Assembly: GCA_914767715.1 (NCBI GenBank)
Contig: OU612073.1
Coordinates: 17,238,001 to 17,302,000, forward strand
DNA: 64,000 nt
DNA from: Membranipora membranacea
Lineage: Eukaryota; Bryozoa; Gymnolaemata; Cheilostomatida; Membraniporidae
Direction: 5' to 3'
Shown: positions 1-12,142 of the stretch, in pieces
How positions within the stretch are numbered: position 1 is the first letter of the stretch
How the letters are laid out: every line of letters begins with the position of its first letter
The notes under the pieces: generated by a model
The model's database searches: none
Told to the model about the DNA's origin: nothing
The model's input: only the letters and a program-made list of their open reading frames with translations
Translations under genes and position numbers: made by a program

Positions 1-211
1 ACAGGTTTTGGCTTGAATCTCATAAAGCTGAAGGTTTCTCTCGATCGAAAACGAACGCAACCCTGATACGATTGCACCCGAATGACAGGACTCTGTGTAA
101 CATTTATCTTCCTCACCTGGTGTCCTTAGATCTTTCGGAGAAGTCCTATTGCCCCTGTCAATTTCACCAGCTTCTATTACTGAATCCTCAATATTTGCTC
201 TGGTGGTAATC
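1..211 (-). CDS. Receptor exon 6: cytoplasmic tail, continues past window
   Basis: Open from acceptor ATTTCAG to the window edge, about 70 codons. The tail is polar and has two tyrosines, in DKCYTES and LQLYEIQ. Neither is a strict ITIM, although LYEI could be a phosphotyrosine site. No enzymatic domain is visible. Confidence 0.65.
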
Positions 212-3200
212 CTGAAATATGTAATACAAGAAAGCGATTAACTTTTTTACGTAGAAAAATACTGAATAAATTTGCTAAAGGTTTTCGTTAGATATCTAAG
301 CCTGGAGCATTGAGTTGACTAGTCTGGTCAATCCCTTTTTTAAAGAAAACGTTATTAAACTCCAAGTCATTTGAAACTGTGTCCATTGAAAATGTTGTAT
401 CACTGATCAAACTAACAAGACAGCATCAGTCAATTTCTACGGTGCTTGGTGGAAGGGCAGATTATGGTTTCCTAACTGATGACTCAAGATAAAGTTAGCT
501 CAAAAGGACCCCAATGTGAAAATGAAATAAGTTCTCAAACATGAGGTGTTTCTTTTTAAACAAACATACAAATGAAAGGAATCTGTAGAAATAGCACACT
601 GGAAGATTACATACCTTTTAACAAGGGTATAGAAGCAGAGTGATACAGTGATAATCAGTAACGTCCCGAATCCGGCTCCTAGAATGATGATCGTAAGATC
701 TGAGAAGGATCTTTTGTTTTCTGTTATGTGTACCTTCTCATTTTTCTCATTTAGTATACTTTGTACTGAAAATTCAAAATAATTATAATAAAATTATAAT
801 AAACAATAAGAAAAATGAAAATAAATAATAATGAACATTGGTAATGAGACCAACAATTCAAATTTGTCTTCAGCAATTAGGAAAGATTATCTGGTGGTGA
901 GATTATATCAACTAGCAAGTAATAGTGACTGTATCTTCCTGTCATTTCAGTCAGCATTCTTTAGGAGTCATGTTTATTTTCCCAATTTCAATTTGCTCTT
1001 CAATTTTAAGATATACAAACAGTTAGTAAGCTATTGTTGCATTAACATCACTCTCTGTACAGTGCATTGAGTGCTGTCCACATAAACCAGTTCTCACATG
1101 TGCAAGTAAACCAAACAAATGATGTTTGTAGCAGCAACCAGATTTTATTCAACTGCATAGAGATGATCAGTAATGGGTGGATTATTCTACCTGTTGTTGT
1201 GGAGATGGTTGCTGAATGTTCAGTCCCTGATTGACTAACTTCAGGTGCGATCTCTTTACATTCTATTGAAGGTATCCATGTCTCATCCCGACACTCATGG
1301 ATACGATGCTCGTCAACCTGTGTGTATCCTCTTTCACAGGATGATATATAAATGGATGTGTTATCCGCAAGAGGAGTGACCGATGCCAGATGGTCTATCT
1401 TTTCTGTGCATGACGTCACTTTAAAATAATATAGATATTGATATAGACCACTATGTTAAATGATGCTTTGAGACGATTCATAAAAATGGCATGCAGCTCT
1501 AGGCTGAAAGAGTGATCATAAAGTTGTAGAATTATAGTGATTAAATGATGTCAAAATTAGAAGATGCAAAGCAAACAATGCCTGCATTGTAGTTGCCTCC
1601 TGCCTTATGCTCTTTCCCAAGATAAAAAAAACCGGATGGATTTAAAACATGTATATGAGTTTAATGATGATTGATGATGATTGATGACAATGCCAGTGGG
1701 TAGCTTGATAAATATTTTTTAATGTATCTTAGCTATTATATCCTGGATAATTACATAGAGGATGCAGAACAGTGGGAGAAGGGGGGGGGGTAAAAATTAC
1801 CTGTAAATGAAAAGTGAAGTCAATGATCTTACCATGACCACATCGCATTGCCACTGTGCAAGGATATGAGTATTGAAGAAATGGGTCAGTTTAATGAATA
1901 ACCATCATTGGTTATCATCGGGGTCAAATTCCGCTACAAGTTTGTATTACGCTCAGCTTTAATGTTATCTAAAAATGTGATTTATATTCATAATACCTGA
2001 GTATTTCAGGCGAACATTTTCCTTCTTTTCTCCTGGAATCCTTGAAGCATATCTGAGGTGAAGTGGGTTGTCTCCAGTTTTCATCAACCTTTGTTTGACA
2101 ATAGATTCCATCACCTCCATCACATAATATACAGGATGATAATTAGACAAGGGGTTCACCATTTCTGCGAGGATGGAAAAGTGAGGCCAAGCAGAACCGT
2201 TCATGTCAATGAATTCGATGTCAAAGGTCACTGTGGCAGTCTTTGGTAAATTTACTATTCGCATTGTAGCATCCAGGTTCTGTTGACCGTTGGCATTATT
2301 TACTGAAGTGGAAAAGTCTGTAATGTAGCCTTCTGGTTGTCTTGTCGCATCAATGGTCAGGGGATTACCTCTGTTGCGCATGTTGTGGTCCATCATGTTT
2401 TTCATCGTAAATTTGGGATAAACTAGAAAATACAGAGTCATATTCATACTAAATAAATTAAGGATTAAGAATATATTGGATTGATTATTGATGTGTAGGA
2501 CCCTTTGTTGCCCTATGATCTCATTGCCACAGATAAAGCCTTGGCAATGGCACGCAATGGATTATGGTTAACTGATCATTTTTGCAAGATCTTACAAAAG
2601 ATGAAAAATCAACATCACTCCATTGGTGAGATAAGTGGAGCAAAAAATATACATTCCAGTGAGATTACATTCTGGTATAGTCAGGTCAGGACAAAATACT
2701 GAGCACTTGCCGTCACCACATAATATCTTTCCTGGTTCAACTATAGCTCTGATCTACACCCTAAGATTAGAAGAGCATTCTAAAAAAAATAAAAGCAACA
2801 GAATGATCAAGTGTTGTTGCTAATGTTTGTTGTTACTGCAAAAAAATTTCCGATTCACACAAATATTTAAGTAACCCCTTGAATTTTCCTTACTTGTAAA
2901 TTCCATGATGAAATCTGTATGATTAAGATGTGCAAGGTCGAGGGATACTTCTATCAATCCATCAGAATGCTCTTTCTGTTCCACGCAAGGTTCCTCAGTG
3001 TTTCCCATACGTAGCCCTAATCTTCGATCTTCCATACAGGGAGCGTTTATTGAAGTTGGTTTGTGGAAAATGATAAGACTCTCCTGTTGACTTCTTATCT
3101 TCACTTTGCAGATGCTTGATCTGTTTTCAGATACTGAACTCAATGATCCTGGGCCGAGGATTCTCCCATAGTTTACAATATCTGAATCCATGAACATGAT

Positions 3201-3891
3201 TAATTCAGTATCCATATGAGATTTACAAAATTGAGCTTCATAATTCGTCCTGCTCATTCCTATACCTGGAAATAGAGTAATTGCACATAACATATTTTAC
3301 ATTTTAATTTTCTAGACTGCTCACTAAAACATGTTGGGCCTGTATTAGCATTATTCAAACCAGAGTGAATGGTCATTCAAGATTTGTTTGCAGGGTTTAT
3401 GCTTTAGTAAGCTTACAGCTCTCTCAACATCAACCCACAGCCTAACAACAACTTGCTGAGTCAAATTAAAGCATAGGAAAAGTGTGTACTGACATCTAGG
3501 GTATAGGCAAAAAACCAAGAGACAGAATGACAAATTTCAAGTTTTACATTATATTTGCTGACTGATTTTTACTTCATTTATCATGTATTGGAAAGTGCAA
3601 AATGAAGTTGATAAGATTCACATAAGAAATAACAAAGTTCTTCGTCACCGTGAACTACAAACTTGCGTAAAGTTTTGCCTATGCTGCCAGGACAAGGCAT
3701 ATATAATTAATGATAATTATAATACATAATTAAATAATGACACACATGACAGTGTGTTGCGCACCTATCAGTACATCAGTTCATACCTACATACCCTATG
3801 AACGGAGCGTGTGTATCAAATTGATAAGTAACTTACTGTATATAACATTTAGTTTTAGCCAGAGTATCATGACCAGCAAAGTAACATTCAT
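1..3891 (-). CDS. CUB-CUB-sushi transmembrane receptor, 5' part (3' end off window)
   Basis: Six minus-strand exons with matching phases: 3891-3837, 3265-2894, 2422-1997, 1418-1191, 765-615 and 211-1, about 481 codons and still open at the window edge. Exon 1 starts at ATG 3891-3889, with an in-frame stop eight codons upstream, and encodes a hydrophobic signal peptide (MNVTLLVMILWLKLNVIY). Exons 2 and 3 each encode one CUB-like domain. Exon 4 encodes one sushi/CCP domain. Exon 5 encodes a transmembrane helix (IIILGAGFGTLLIITVSLCF), and exon 6 a polar cytoplasmic tail. Introns between the extracellular domains are all phase 1, the usual pattern for shuffled extracellular modules. By architecture it is a type I surface protein. 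The ligand is unknown, and the CUB assignment is by pattern only, so another beta-sandwich is possible. Confidence 0.75.
615..765 (-). CDS. Receptor exon 5: transmembrane segment
   Basis: This 151 nt exon runs from acceptor TTTTCAG to donor AAAAG|GTATGT. It encodes a short juxtamembrane linker, a 23-residue hydrophobic helix beginning LTIIILGAGFG, and a basic stop-transfer end (LVKR). It enters in phase 1 and leaves in phase 2, and joins exactly to the tail exon at 211. Confidence 0.75.
1191..1418 (-). CDS. Receptor exon 4: sushi/CCP domain and stalk
   Basis: This exon of 76 codons is flanked by phase-1 introns. It contains the four Cys and the Trp of a sushi (complement control protein) module: TSCTEK, SSCERGYTQ, HECRDETWIP and ECKEI. 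The spacing before the final Cys (Trp six residues upstream) fits the family. The last 20 residues are rich in Ser and Thr and look like a membrane-proximal stalk before the transmembrane exon. Sushi modules bind proteins and are common in complement regulators and invertebrate recognition proteins. Confidence 0.75.
1997..2422 (-). CDS. Receptor exon 3: second CUB-like domain
   Basis: This exon of 142 codons is flanked by phase-1 introns. The translation contains GYITDFSTSV, a DATMRIVNLP strand, TFDIEFIDMN and a closing VRLKYS strand, which resembles a CUB beta-sandwich. The domain core contains no Cys, so the disulfides typical of CUB domains are missing. It may be a diverged CUB or another jelly-roll fold. 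Its place between another CUB-like exon and a sushi exon supports an extracellular module. Confidence 0.55.
2894..3265 (-). CDS. Receptor exon 2: first CUB-like domain
   Basis: This exon of 124 codons is flanked by phase-1 introns, with acceptor TTTCCAG and donor A|GTAAGG. It shows a CUB-type pattern: an early Cys, a GPGSL stretch, then Cys-x-Val-x-Ile, a paired Cys around EDRRLGLRMGN, and a closing hydrophobic DFIMEFTSKE strand. Several Cys residues (FC, SSIC, APC, EPC) could form the two disulfides usual in CUB domains. The overall match is weak, so homology is an inference from spacing and strand pattern. A profile search with the CUB model would decide it. Confidence 0.6.
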
Positions 3892-6800
3892 CACTATCAA
3901 GTCTGTGAAACCTTAAAGATTTCGAAAGGATAATATAGTTTCGTAATTCCGCTGCTGAAACATCATATCATAACATCATATAATATTACAAACTTTGAGA
4001 TAGGGAGGTTTCTAGAGGTGAAATTTTAGTAATGGCAATTATACGACAGACAAAGTATAAAAGACTTTTTACAAGCCTAAAGATTTCCAGCTAGAGCGCT
4101 AAAATGTTACTCACCACTAGCAAACCAAATGGCATATACAACATAAAACGAGTTAAAGAGACATTTAGCGATACTTACATTTCTGTAGTTGTATTATAAA
4201 ACTATCATCATAAAATCCTCTGTTAGGGTTAATAAATATTTAACCTGTATGATTATTGCCCTATGACTGTCACGTTTGAGGTTCAACTTGATAATAGTGA
4301 GAAATTATTTTTGAAAGATTCGATAGTTGATGTAATCATAATCCCTATTTATTAAACAAAGCATAATTACTGGTAGAAACTTATCTATTTTTACGAAATT
4401 TTCATGTTTTTGCTCATTTCTCAACAGTGGTACAGCATTGCAGGACAGTCTTGGATGGTCTCACAATTATATTATATGAGTTTCTAATCCACCTTGGCAA
4501 TTTTTTGCACAGTTTTCCTCTTATAGAACTAAACAACGGGCTGTTAGTCTTCGGATTATGCAGCATGATTTTGCGGTAGGGATGGCAAAATTACCAAATA
4601 TCAATATGTATCGACGATTATCTTCTCGGATAAAGCCAAAATATGCTTGTTTGAACCATTGTTTATCGACTATGAACCGTGATATCATGCGTCAGTATGA
4701 TCAGAAAACAATAAATGTAGTTTCAACAATTTGTTGCGAAGGGTATAGCTGATAACTCATTTGAGCAATTATGAACAGAACTCAACTATTTTGACCTATG
4801 TATCATCCCTATTTTCTACCCTTCAAGACAGTCTATTTTTAGAGCTTTGTAACTACTGTTACCAGCTGTAATTGAGACTGCCCAGCTAGCTTCTTCAATT
4901 TCCTCTTTGATTGGACTAATGAGCTTGCTCAGCACACTTGTATTGGTATGCACCAATCGTGGTCATAATTAATGACACATTTTGATTATTATTAAAAACA
5001 CACACACTACAACATGACTAATAATGCCAGCTTTTAATACTTTAGCTATCTATTGTTACAAACATCATTATACCAGCTTATGTGCTGATACTTGTACTGC
5101 AACATTATTTTGTACCATCTTAGACTTGCACCGTCAACAAGCAAGTTCAAATTTTGTGATCGCTAGTCTCATCTCAGCTAATATGGAGACAATTTTATCC
5201 ATATACAACTCGATCTGTTTTATGAGATTCTAAGCACTTTATATCAAGATCTCAATACTCTGCGCTGTATCTATGTGACACACATGTAAGTTAAAACAAT
5301 ATTGTATTTTCAGTTCATATTTGGTGTGGAATAACAACAGCGAAGCTCTTGTATTAAATTACTGCATGGGATAATCTATATTTCATTGATGACAAATGGC
5401 ATTTTTATAAAGTGTAGAAAGCATTGCTTTATCGCATCCACTGGTATCAAATTATTATTGCTACTATTTCTCCTATCCGTAATTAGGTATTTAACAAAAG
5501 TATTTTAATTGCAGGCACCTATTTATCTGTATACTAACTATCAGACACTATTATTGGATGGAATAAACCCTATATCCGGCATCAATTTTGTGAGTTAACT
5601 AATAGGACGATTGTGTCAATTTGATGTCAATTTATTACTACGCACTCTTTTATATGCTGCCATCCATTATTGTCTTTTGATGTGCTGATTATCGTCACAA
5701 TCTATGCACATCATTATTTTATTTATTTTACTTTGATCATTTTATCAGGGTACGACTTCGACTTTGAATATGAAGAATATAATGACATACAGTATCCAAT
5801 AACAACTCAACACTTCTTATTTCGTCGTCCGTTGCCATTAATGCTGGGGTTAGGGTGATAACAAGAGCCATCCCAATACAACACTCATTAATCAAGCTTA
5901 TCCAGGGATCAACACATCATAGTCCAATCAGATATGTCACTGAACATATTTACCTCAAAAATACTGAAACTTCCTTTTGTTATGTATTTCAATGAAGAGC
6001 CCATATCCGCAATGAAATGATTCCTACGGCGATTGTGGAGACATTTGATATTTTGCTGCAAATCATTAAAAACACATGTATTTGGCTAATACATCCCACA
6101 GCCAAGTTAATACACTAGCATCTATCCTCTTGGTTAAGGAGCTATCAAACTACTTGGTGCAGCCTTGTTTCCTGATAGCTATTCAATAGAATAGTTGATA
6201 TTATTTATAATCTACCAGACATCAGTAACATTCACAGGCGGACAAATATTTTTCTTACTTTTTTGCATGTTTTTATGTGACTAGCCTGTCTTGTCAAGAC
6301 AAATATATCATTTTCCATAACATATAAACTTGCATCCACCAGCTCAAATCATCATTGATGTGTCTCCCAAACGGATTAAAATATCTAATCTTCAAAGTTG
6401 TCAAAACAGAAAATGTAACAAAAGCCTCATGATCCAAAGTCTGAAAGCTCTCGAAAACCATCTCAACTTCATAGTCCTCAAAAAGGGGAGAGGAAAGCTG
6501 GTTAACAGATTTTCAACAAGCTATAACCATGCTTACTGTTAAAACAATAAACAACAAAAACAATTTCTTAAGTTCATCTTTGATAAAACCCTTTGGTAAC
6601 AGTTAACTCCAACAACAGACCTATTCTCTTTTCGTAATAATTTTGTGAAAAATCTTGCAATAGGCAAGGAATTTCAGTCCATTCAAACTTGACAGCTGTA
6701 ACACAATGTTGTAAAAATTTGCTGATAATGCAGAATTAGATCAAAAACCAATTCAGCAAACACTTGGAGATCAAGCTAGAGACAAGATAAGCATGACTTG

Positions 6801-8072
6801 TAGCAATGAGTATTTATAATCTTTTCTTGTAGTGTATGCAAGATAAAATTCAGCGGCAGTGTCATACCAATAAAAAAAACACTAATAGCCAACACCAACA
6901 CACACTTCTTGCCAAGTCAGAGCACATAAGGTGAAACATCGTGCTGAACAGAAATCTCCCACTGTAAAAAGCTGATTAGTTTATGCCGATACTCCTAGGT
7001 ACTACACTGAAAATTTTCTTAGATCAATTAAAGAAAAAATTGGAAGTTTACCACAATATTATTGAGCTTTGGTTATTGTTGTGCTTTAGTTTGAATATGA
7101 GGTCATGATGTTCATTATTTTGTTATTTCCTATCAAAAACTTCCAAAATGTCAATAATGTACCATTTATTACAGCTCTATAGGATTTGCATTTTCACAAT
7201 CTCAATGTTATAACAGTCCAACTCGATGTTCTATATAGGTCAGTGGTTCCGAGGTACCTTAATCATCTATGTTACAACACACTCCTCTGATTGATCAGGG
7301 GTGCTGGTGTTATCTTTGAAACTGGTATTTCATTTACAGTGGAAAAAGATACAACAATTGTTAATGATCAGTGAAGCCAAATTTACATATACACCCTGGA
7401 TCTTGCATCGATAGATGTCGATGGTTGATTAAAAAAACAGTGGCAGAATTTTTCATTAGAATTTTATTTCATGTAAGCCATCACAGAGAGCAACGTTACA
7501 AACGCATCTTTTTGACATTACTTCCATTAAGCATCATTATTGGAGATGTAATTAGGTCATTAAATTTAATAGGGGCAATGATTATTTACTCAAAACAAGC
7601 TGAAAGATAATACCAAGATAAGCTAAAGATCTTCCTATTCATAGTAGCTCTTGTTTAGCTTTCTTACCTAGCCAGCAGTGCATAGCTGTGGCTTCTATTG
7701 TTGAGGTAACCAGTTTTCATAATGTAGCTGAGGGGCGGACAGCTAAGTCATCATTTTCTCAAGTTTCTCAAGTCTGACTGGAGGAACAGAGTTGGACCTA
7801 TTTAATTGAAGATTAATCTAAAAACACTGCACTGCTTGTGATTCTTTTTGAGGAGGTGAGTTGTTAATGTCGTATTTTTTGGCTGCGTAATTCTCTTTCT
7901 GCAGCATAAAATGCCAACAATGTAGGGTTTGTTGTATTTGTAAATTATCCAACTGACTAAACAGCCATTTTAAGTCTACTTTTGTGAATATAATTTTTGT
8001 GAGCATAGATTGAATAAGATCTTTCCTTAGGCATGATCTCTGATCTATTCATTAAAAATATATGCTTTATGT
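3892..8072. other. Intergenic, no gene recognised
   Basis: AT-rich sequence upstream of the receptor gene. All open frames are shorter than 80 codons and none shows a domain, splice-site support or similarity to neighbours. The receptor promoter should lie just above 3891, but I see no clear TATA or initiator signal. Nothing else is supported here. Confidence 0.5.
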
Positions 8073-8457
8073 TTAAAGGGCAACCAAGGTTTCAAACAAC
8101 TTCTCATTGATGGCCATTGATTAATAGCAAATTGCACCTTCTGCATGGGGAAAAAGACCAAATATAATTCGGATGATTATTCAGCCAGAATTCTTGTGAA
8201 ACATTTCTTCCATCAGGTACTCAAACTCAGCTAAAAGAGAATACCACATAGCAGCTTCCTGTTCCTGTTATTATTTAGCCTGTGCTCTATAATTATTACA
8301 GCAAAGTATTGGAACTTCCCCTAAACTGAAGTGTTACCCAGCTTAGAGTCAGCAACTACTTTGAGTTTTGCATCGCGTAATGCACAAAGCTGATGCTGCC
8401 CAGCACATTATTTGCTACCCATTAATGCATTGCTGCGAAACCTTGGTTGCCCTTTAA
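8073..8457. mobile_element. MITE with 21 bp inverted ends including TTAA
   Basis: The sequence TTAAAGGGCAACCAAGGTTT begins at 8073, and its exact reverse complement ends at 8457 (21 bp match counting one more C). Both ends begin with TTAA, the target site of piggyBac-type transposons. The 385 bp between the ends has no coding capacity. The call is a non-autonomous TTAA-target element. The superfamily assignment rests on the target site only. Confidence 0.65.
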
Positions 8458-8505
8458 TGATAGATAATTACTGGTACAACAATTAATATTGAGCTTGATA
8501 TTGCC

Positions 8506-8632
8506 CTTTTTATTTTCAGATAAGCTTAGAAGTTGCCATTTGAGCATCTTCTCTTCTGAGCGACGACTGCAACAGGAGCAGCATGATAATTATCAGTAAC
8601 ACTCCAATAAGAACCATCACCATAGAAAAAAG
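8506..8632 (-). pseudogene. Left arm of inverted duplication: transmembrane tail exon copy
   Basis: This is the reverse complement of 8764-8891 with very few differences. Read on the minus strand it encodes the same short ORF as the right arm: a hydrophobic helix (VLIGVLLIIIMLLLLQ), then basic residues and a stop. It is probably a terminal membrane-anchor exon copied head to head. No other exons of the parent gene are found nearby. Confidence 0.5.
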
Positions 8633-8676
8633 GAGAAGGTAGTCCAATTATTACGAAAATTGAGTATCAAACACAG

Positions 8677-8760
8677 TGACTAATATTTTGCAAGTAGCAA
8701 AGCCAGTTAGTAAGTTTGACTAATATTTTGCAAGAGGCAACGCCAATTCAGTAAGTTGAT
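8677..8760. repeat. Two-copy tandem repeat, unit about 42 bp
   Basis: The unit TGACTAATATTTTGCAAG occurs at about 8677 and again at 8717, followed in both cases by related sequence ending GTAAGTT. It lies in the spacer between the two arms of the inverted duplication. Confidence 0.7.
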
Positions 8761-8763
8761 GGC

Positions 8764-8891
8764 CCTTTTTCTATGGTGATGGTTCTTATTGGAGTGTTAC
8801 TGATAATTATCATGCTGCTACTGTTGCAGTCGTCGCTCAGAAGAGAAGATGCTCAAATGGCAACTTCTAAGCTTATCTGAAAATAAAAAGG
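8764..8891 (+). pseudogene. Right arm of inverted duplication: transmembrane tail exon copy
   Basis: An ORF from ATG 8773 to TGA 8880 (35 residues) begins MVMVLIGVLLIIIMLLLLQ and ends in a short charged tail with SSLRRED. It looks like a single transmembrane helix plus a short cytoplasmic end. The true exon start is not clear, because no good acceptor lies just upstream. The arm ends where retrotransposon sequence begins. The IR pair is most easily explained by a head-to-head duplication of one membrane-anchor exon. Confidence 0.5.
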
Positions 8892-9722
8892 ACATTAACA
8901 GACTCATCATCATATGCATATGCTGATGATACAGTGTTCCTGTCATCTAATAAAAACCTTCAGCAACTAAAGGCAAAGGCATCTGAAGATTTAAGTGGCA
9001 TTTTGGATTGGTGCAATCGTAACCGGATGGTAATAAATGTTCAGAAATTTCATTACATGCTACTTAATATCTCAGATCCGCTTTATGACCTGGAACTGTA
9101 CATAGGGCATGAAAAACTAAACAGACAGAGAACTACAAGGCTTCTGGGTTTTGTGTTGAATGACTCGCTTTCATGGCAGGATCATCTAGAGTATGTATAT
9201 AAAAAGGTACAACGGAATGTTTACCTACTTCAAAATTTGGGATACTTCTTGGATATAGCAAGTGCCCGCACATTTAACTTCCAGTTTATCTATTGTCACC
9301 TTATATATGGTATCCATATCATTGGCAACTTGTCCTGCAATAATGCCCTCAATAGATTATTTTTGTTGCAAAAACGGGCTTTACGCATTATCGCCAATGT
9401 GCATTACATCCCGTATTATCTCATTTCAACCGAATCCATTACACAATCATTACAACTCCTACCTCTTCCTAAGCTTGTTTGTTATTTCACTTCACTTTTT
9501 GCGCATAAGATAAACAATTTTTTAACACCTCCATTTATATATAGAGGATTTAAAAACACTACCAAGTTCAATTTTCGTGATAAACATTTACTTTTATATC
9601 ATACAGACAATCTAAGATACAAAGTTTCTGCTACATACAATTCTTTACCGTTACATTTGAGATCTAAAGAGAAGTTCAGTTCATTCAAAACTTTACTTTT
9701 CAACCATATATTATCGACTTGA
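8886..9722 (+). pseudogene. Non-LTR retrotransposon, C-terminal part of reverse transcriptase
   Basis: The reading frame opens just before the catalytic YADDT motif (about 8914-8928). It continues through ILDWCNRNRM, KLNRQRTTRLLGF, LSWQDHL and the connection region with RLFLLQKRALRII, ending at TGA 9720-9722. This is the second half of a LINE-type RT. The N-terminal RT part and the endonuclease are absent, so the copy is 5'-truncated, as is usual for LINEs. An A-rich run (9771-9779) follows the stop. The long open frame suggests fairly recent insertion. Confidence 0.85.
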
Positions 9723-10038
9723 CCAACATCATTGATGATATTATTTCCCTTCTGTTTCTCTTTTTTGTTATAAAAAAAAATTGTTTTCTGGCACTGAGTG
9801 CAAAACATTTCGAATGAGATGACTTTTGATGCCAATAAAAAGTATATATATGGCATCACCTTTCAAAGACCAAATTGGTTTCTGATGTAAAAATCCTTGT
9901 CAAGACTATCATACACAATCAGTTTTTTTTAAATATGAAAATCTTTGATAACATATTGGGCATAAAACATGAAGAGCGTACCCTGCTGTATTGATATGAT
10001 TGTCATTCACACCCTTTTGTATATTTTGGTTGTTTCAG

Positions 10039-10154
10039 CCCATAACAATGAAGATGGAGTTGTGATGAGCTCTGTACCAACAAGTTTTAAATACAATCAA
10101 GCAGATATTAGATATGCTGATATTGATAACACAGACCGCAGCCAATATGACAAG
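10039..10154 (+). CDS. Orphan cytoplasmic-tail-like exon with ITIM-type motif
   Basis: An open stretch lies between acceptor TGTTTCAG and donor CAAG|GTGATT, 116 nt, entering in phase 1. The translation is polar and contains IRYADI, which fits the ITIM consensus (I/V/L/S-x-Y-x-x-I/V/L), and ends SQYDK. It lies downstream of the transmembrane-tail fragments at 8.5-8.9 kb. No surrounding exons that would complete a gene are visible, so it may be an isolated remnant. A decayed copy lies at about 12863-12911. Confidence 0.35.
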
Positions 10155-12142
10155 GTGATTTATTTTTCTCTTAACAACTATGTGCTTCTCTCCATGGTTT
10201 TTCACTCCTAACTCCTGGGCTGATTTGTCAATCACATTCCCATTATATCCATCAGTGTCTCAAATAACATTATTGTAAAGTTTTGAGGATGGATGCGCAT
10301 AACTTCATGGGATGTAGCCAGATAAAAAATGCTCTTCTCGATTTTGTTCATTTGCCTGTTTTCATGGCTCCCCGCAGATCACATGACTCTTCACAAAGCC
10401 ACTCAATTTCAGTCCAATGAAAATATTGGCTGTTGTGATCATAGCTTTCATGGTAGCTAAAAGAGAGCTTAGGAAATAAGTCTTGCGCTATTCCGCAAAC
10501 TTTATGAATTTCCATGTGCAACATCCATCAGTGTAGCACTATAGGGATGTGACCTCTAACAACTGTTGCAGTTGAGTCAGTTTGTCATTTATGTCATAGG
10601 TTATTTGTTGTGAGAAATTATTTTCTTTTGAAGGAGTGGCAAACTTGTTTAAAAGCCTCGGTTATTATGGCCTGTAGATTGATAACTGGCCATAACAAAC
10701 ACTGATCATGAGCAATTGATAGAGAAGCTTGATCTAAAATTTCAACATTTGATGCAATTTTGTATTGATGCAACTCTAATCAAACACTAAAATCAATCCC
10801 ACAATTCACCTCTTTACCGTTATACGAGTATTATTGTGTGAATCCTACAATAAGTATATTATAAGAGTAATACACATATTGGTCAGAACTTCTGTGGGTG
10901 TCCGGTCCTCTGATGTTGTGGTTATCCCTAGTTCAAACGTAAGTTAAAATTTCAGGTAATGACCAGTTTTCGCTAATGGAATAGAGACAGTGATGTGATC
11001 AGAGGCTGTGTAAACTTTGAAGGTATTGGCAGAAGACGCTACATTCATGACGTCTCAAATGAACTGATGCAACTAGCTGAAAACTCCTGACTGCTCTCTG
11101 CCATTATTTTACAACGCTCTATGCAGGTAAGAATTTTGTTGCCAGTATTCTTTTCACAAATGTATCCATGAGCTCTTGTGCGTCTCACACAACGGTCAAA
11201 TTTTTCTCACTAAATTTATTACAAGAACCTCCCAACAAGAACGTGATTATCCCAATTCAGGTCTTGTGCCATAAAACCATACTTCTAATACTTATATAGC
11301 TGCGTTGATAATGTTGTTGTTTTTGGCATCATTCTGATAAAATGGTGATTCATTTAAAGTCATGATCCTGATGCCACAAGCTTGTGGATCCAAAGCACTG
11401 AAAGCAACTGTTATTTTCTAGAACATGATTTAAAATATGAACACATGACCGGTCACTGTGATTATTCTCAAGCTACGGTAAACTAACTAAAATGTTTTTT
11501 TTTCTTTCAGCACAATATCAGAAGTCTAAGTAAGTGCATCATGCTGTTTACTGCTGGGTAGCTTGTATCAGCTTCCATCTTACCTACTGGCTGTTTGTTA
11601 TGTGATGGACAACATTACAGATTCTAACGATCGGTAAGCCTATATCAATTAGTCTGCTTAAACCAAACCCTCAAACAGCTCAATGCTTGTTTAAAGCTCC
11701 CTGCTTTTACTGTAGAAGGTTTCAGCTTTATAATTTAACCATTGAGTTCCATATCTGGAATAGCATCATAAGCTTCCTTTTGCCAAAAAATGGGCTTGCA
11801 AAAATAGCCAGACTCTAGTGACATTCTATACAAGCTGAAAGCATTTTTTTCTGTTTGCAGTTTTGTAAACAATGCAATTTCCCAGCTTATATTATTCATG
11901 CTAGTAGGGACAGCCAATCAGTTTGATGTCAGATGATCTGTGTTGAGCTTTCTAACAGTATGATGTTATGATACTAATTCTGTTTCATAATAAGAATTTA
12001 ATTTAGTGAATTTAACCTATTTGGCTTTATCCGTCTTGAATAATATGCCACATTTTGTAGCCATAAGCATCAACTTTTGGAACATTCAAGTCAACTGTGG
12101 AGATGATATTAGTAACAGGTGGCTTAAATGCATATATGACAG
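10155..12142. other. Intergenic, no gene recognised
   Basis: No supported exon or repeat with clear ends. The part around 10540-10650 shares stretches with 13080-13170 (for example GTTGAGTCAGTTTGTCATT). This suggests an old duplication of the 10.0-10.7 kb segment to 12.86-13.17 kb. Confidence 0.4.

Noticed and set aside
6330-6542. 70-codon plus-strand frame with CQNRKCNKS
   Set aside because: The Cys pair alone is not a domain, and no neighbouring exon or promoter supports a gene.
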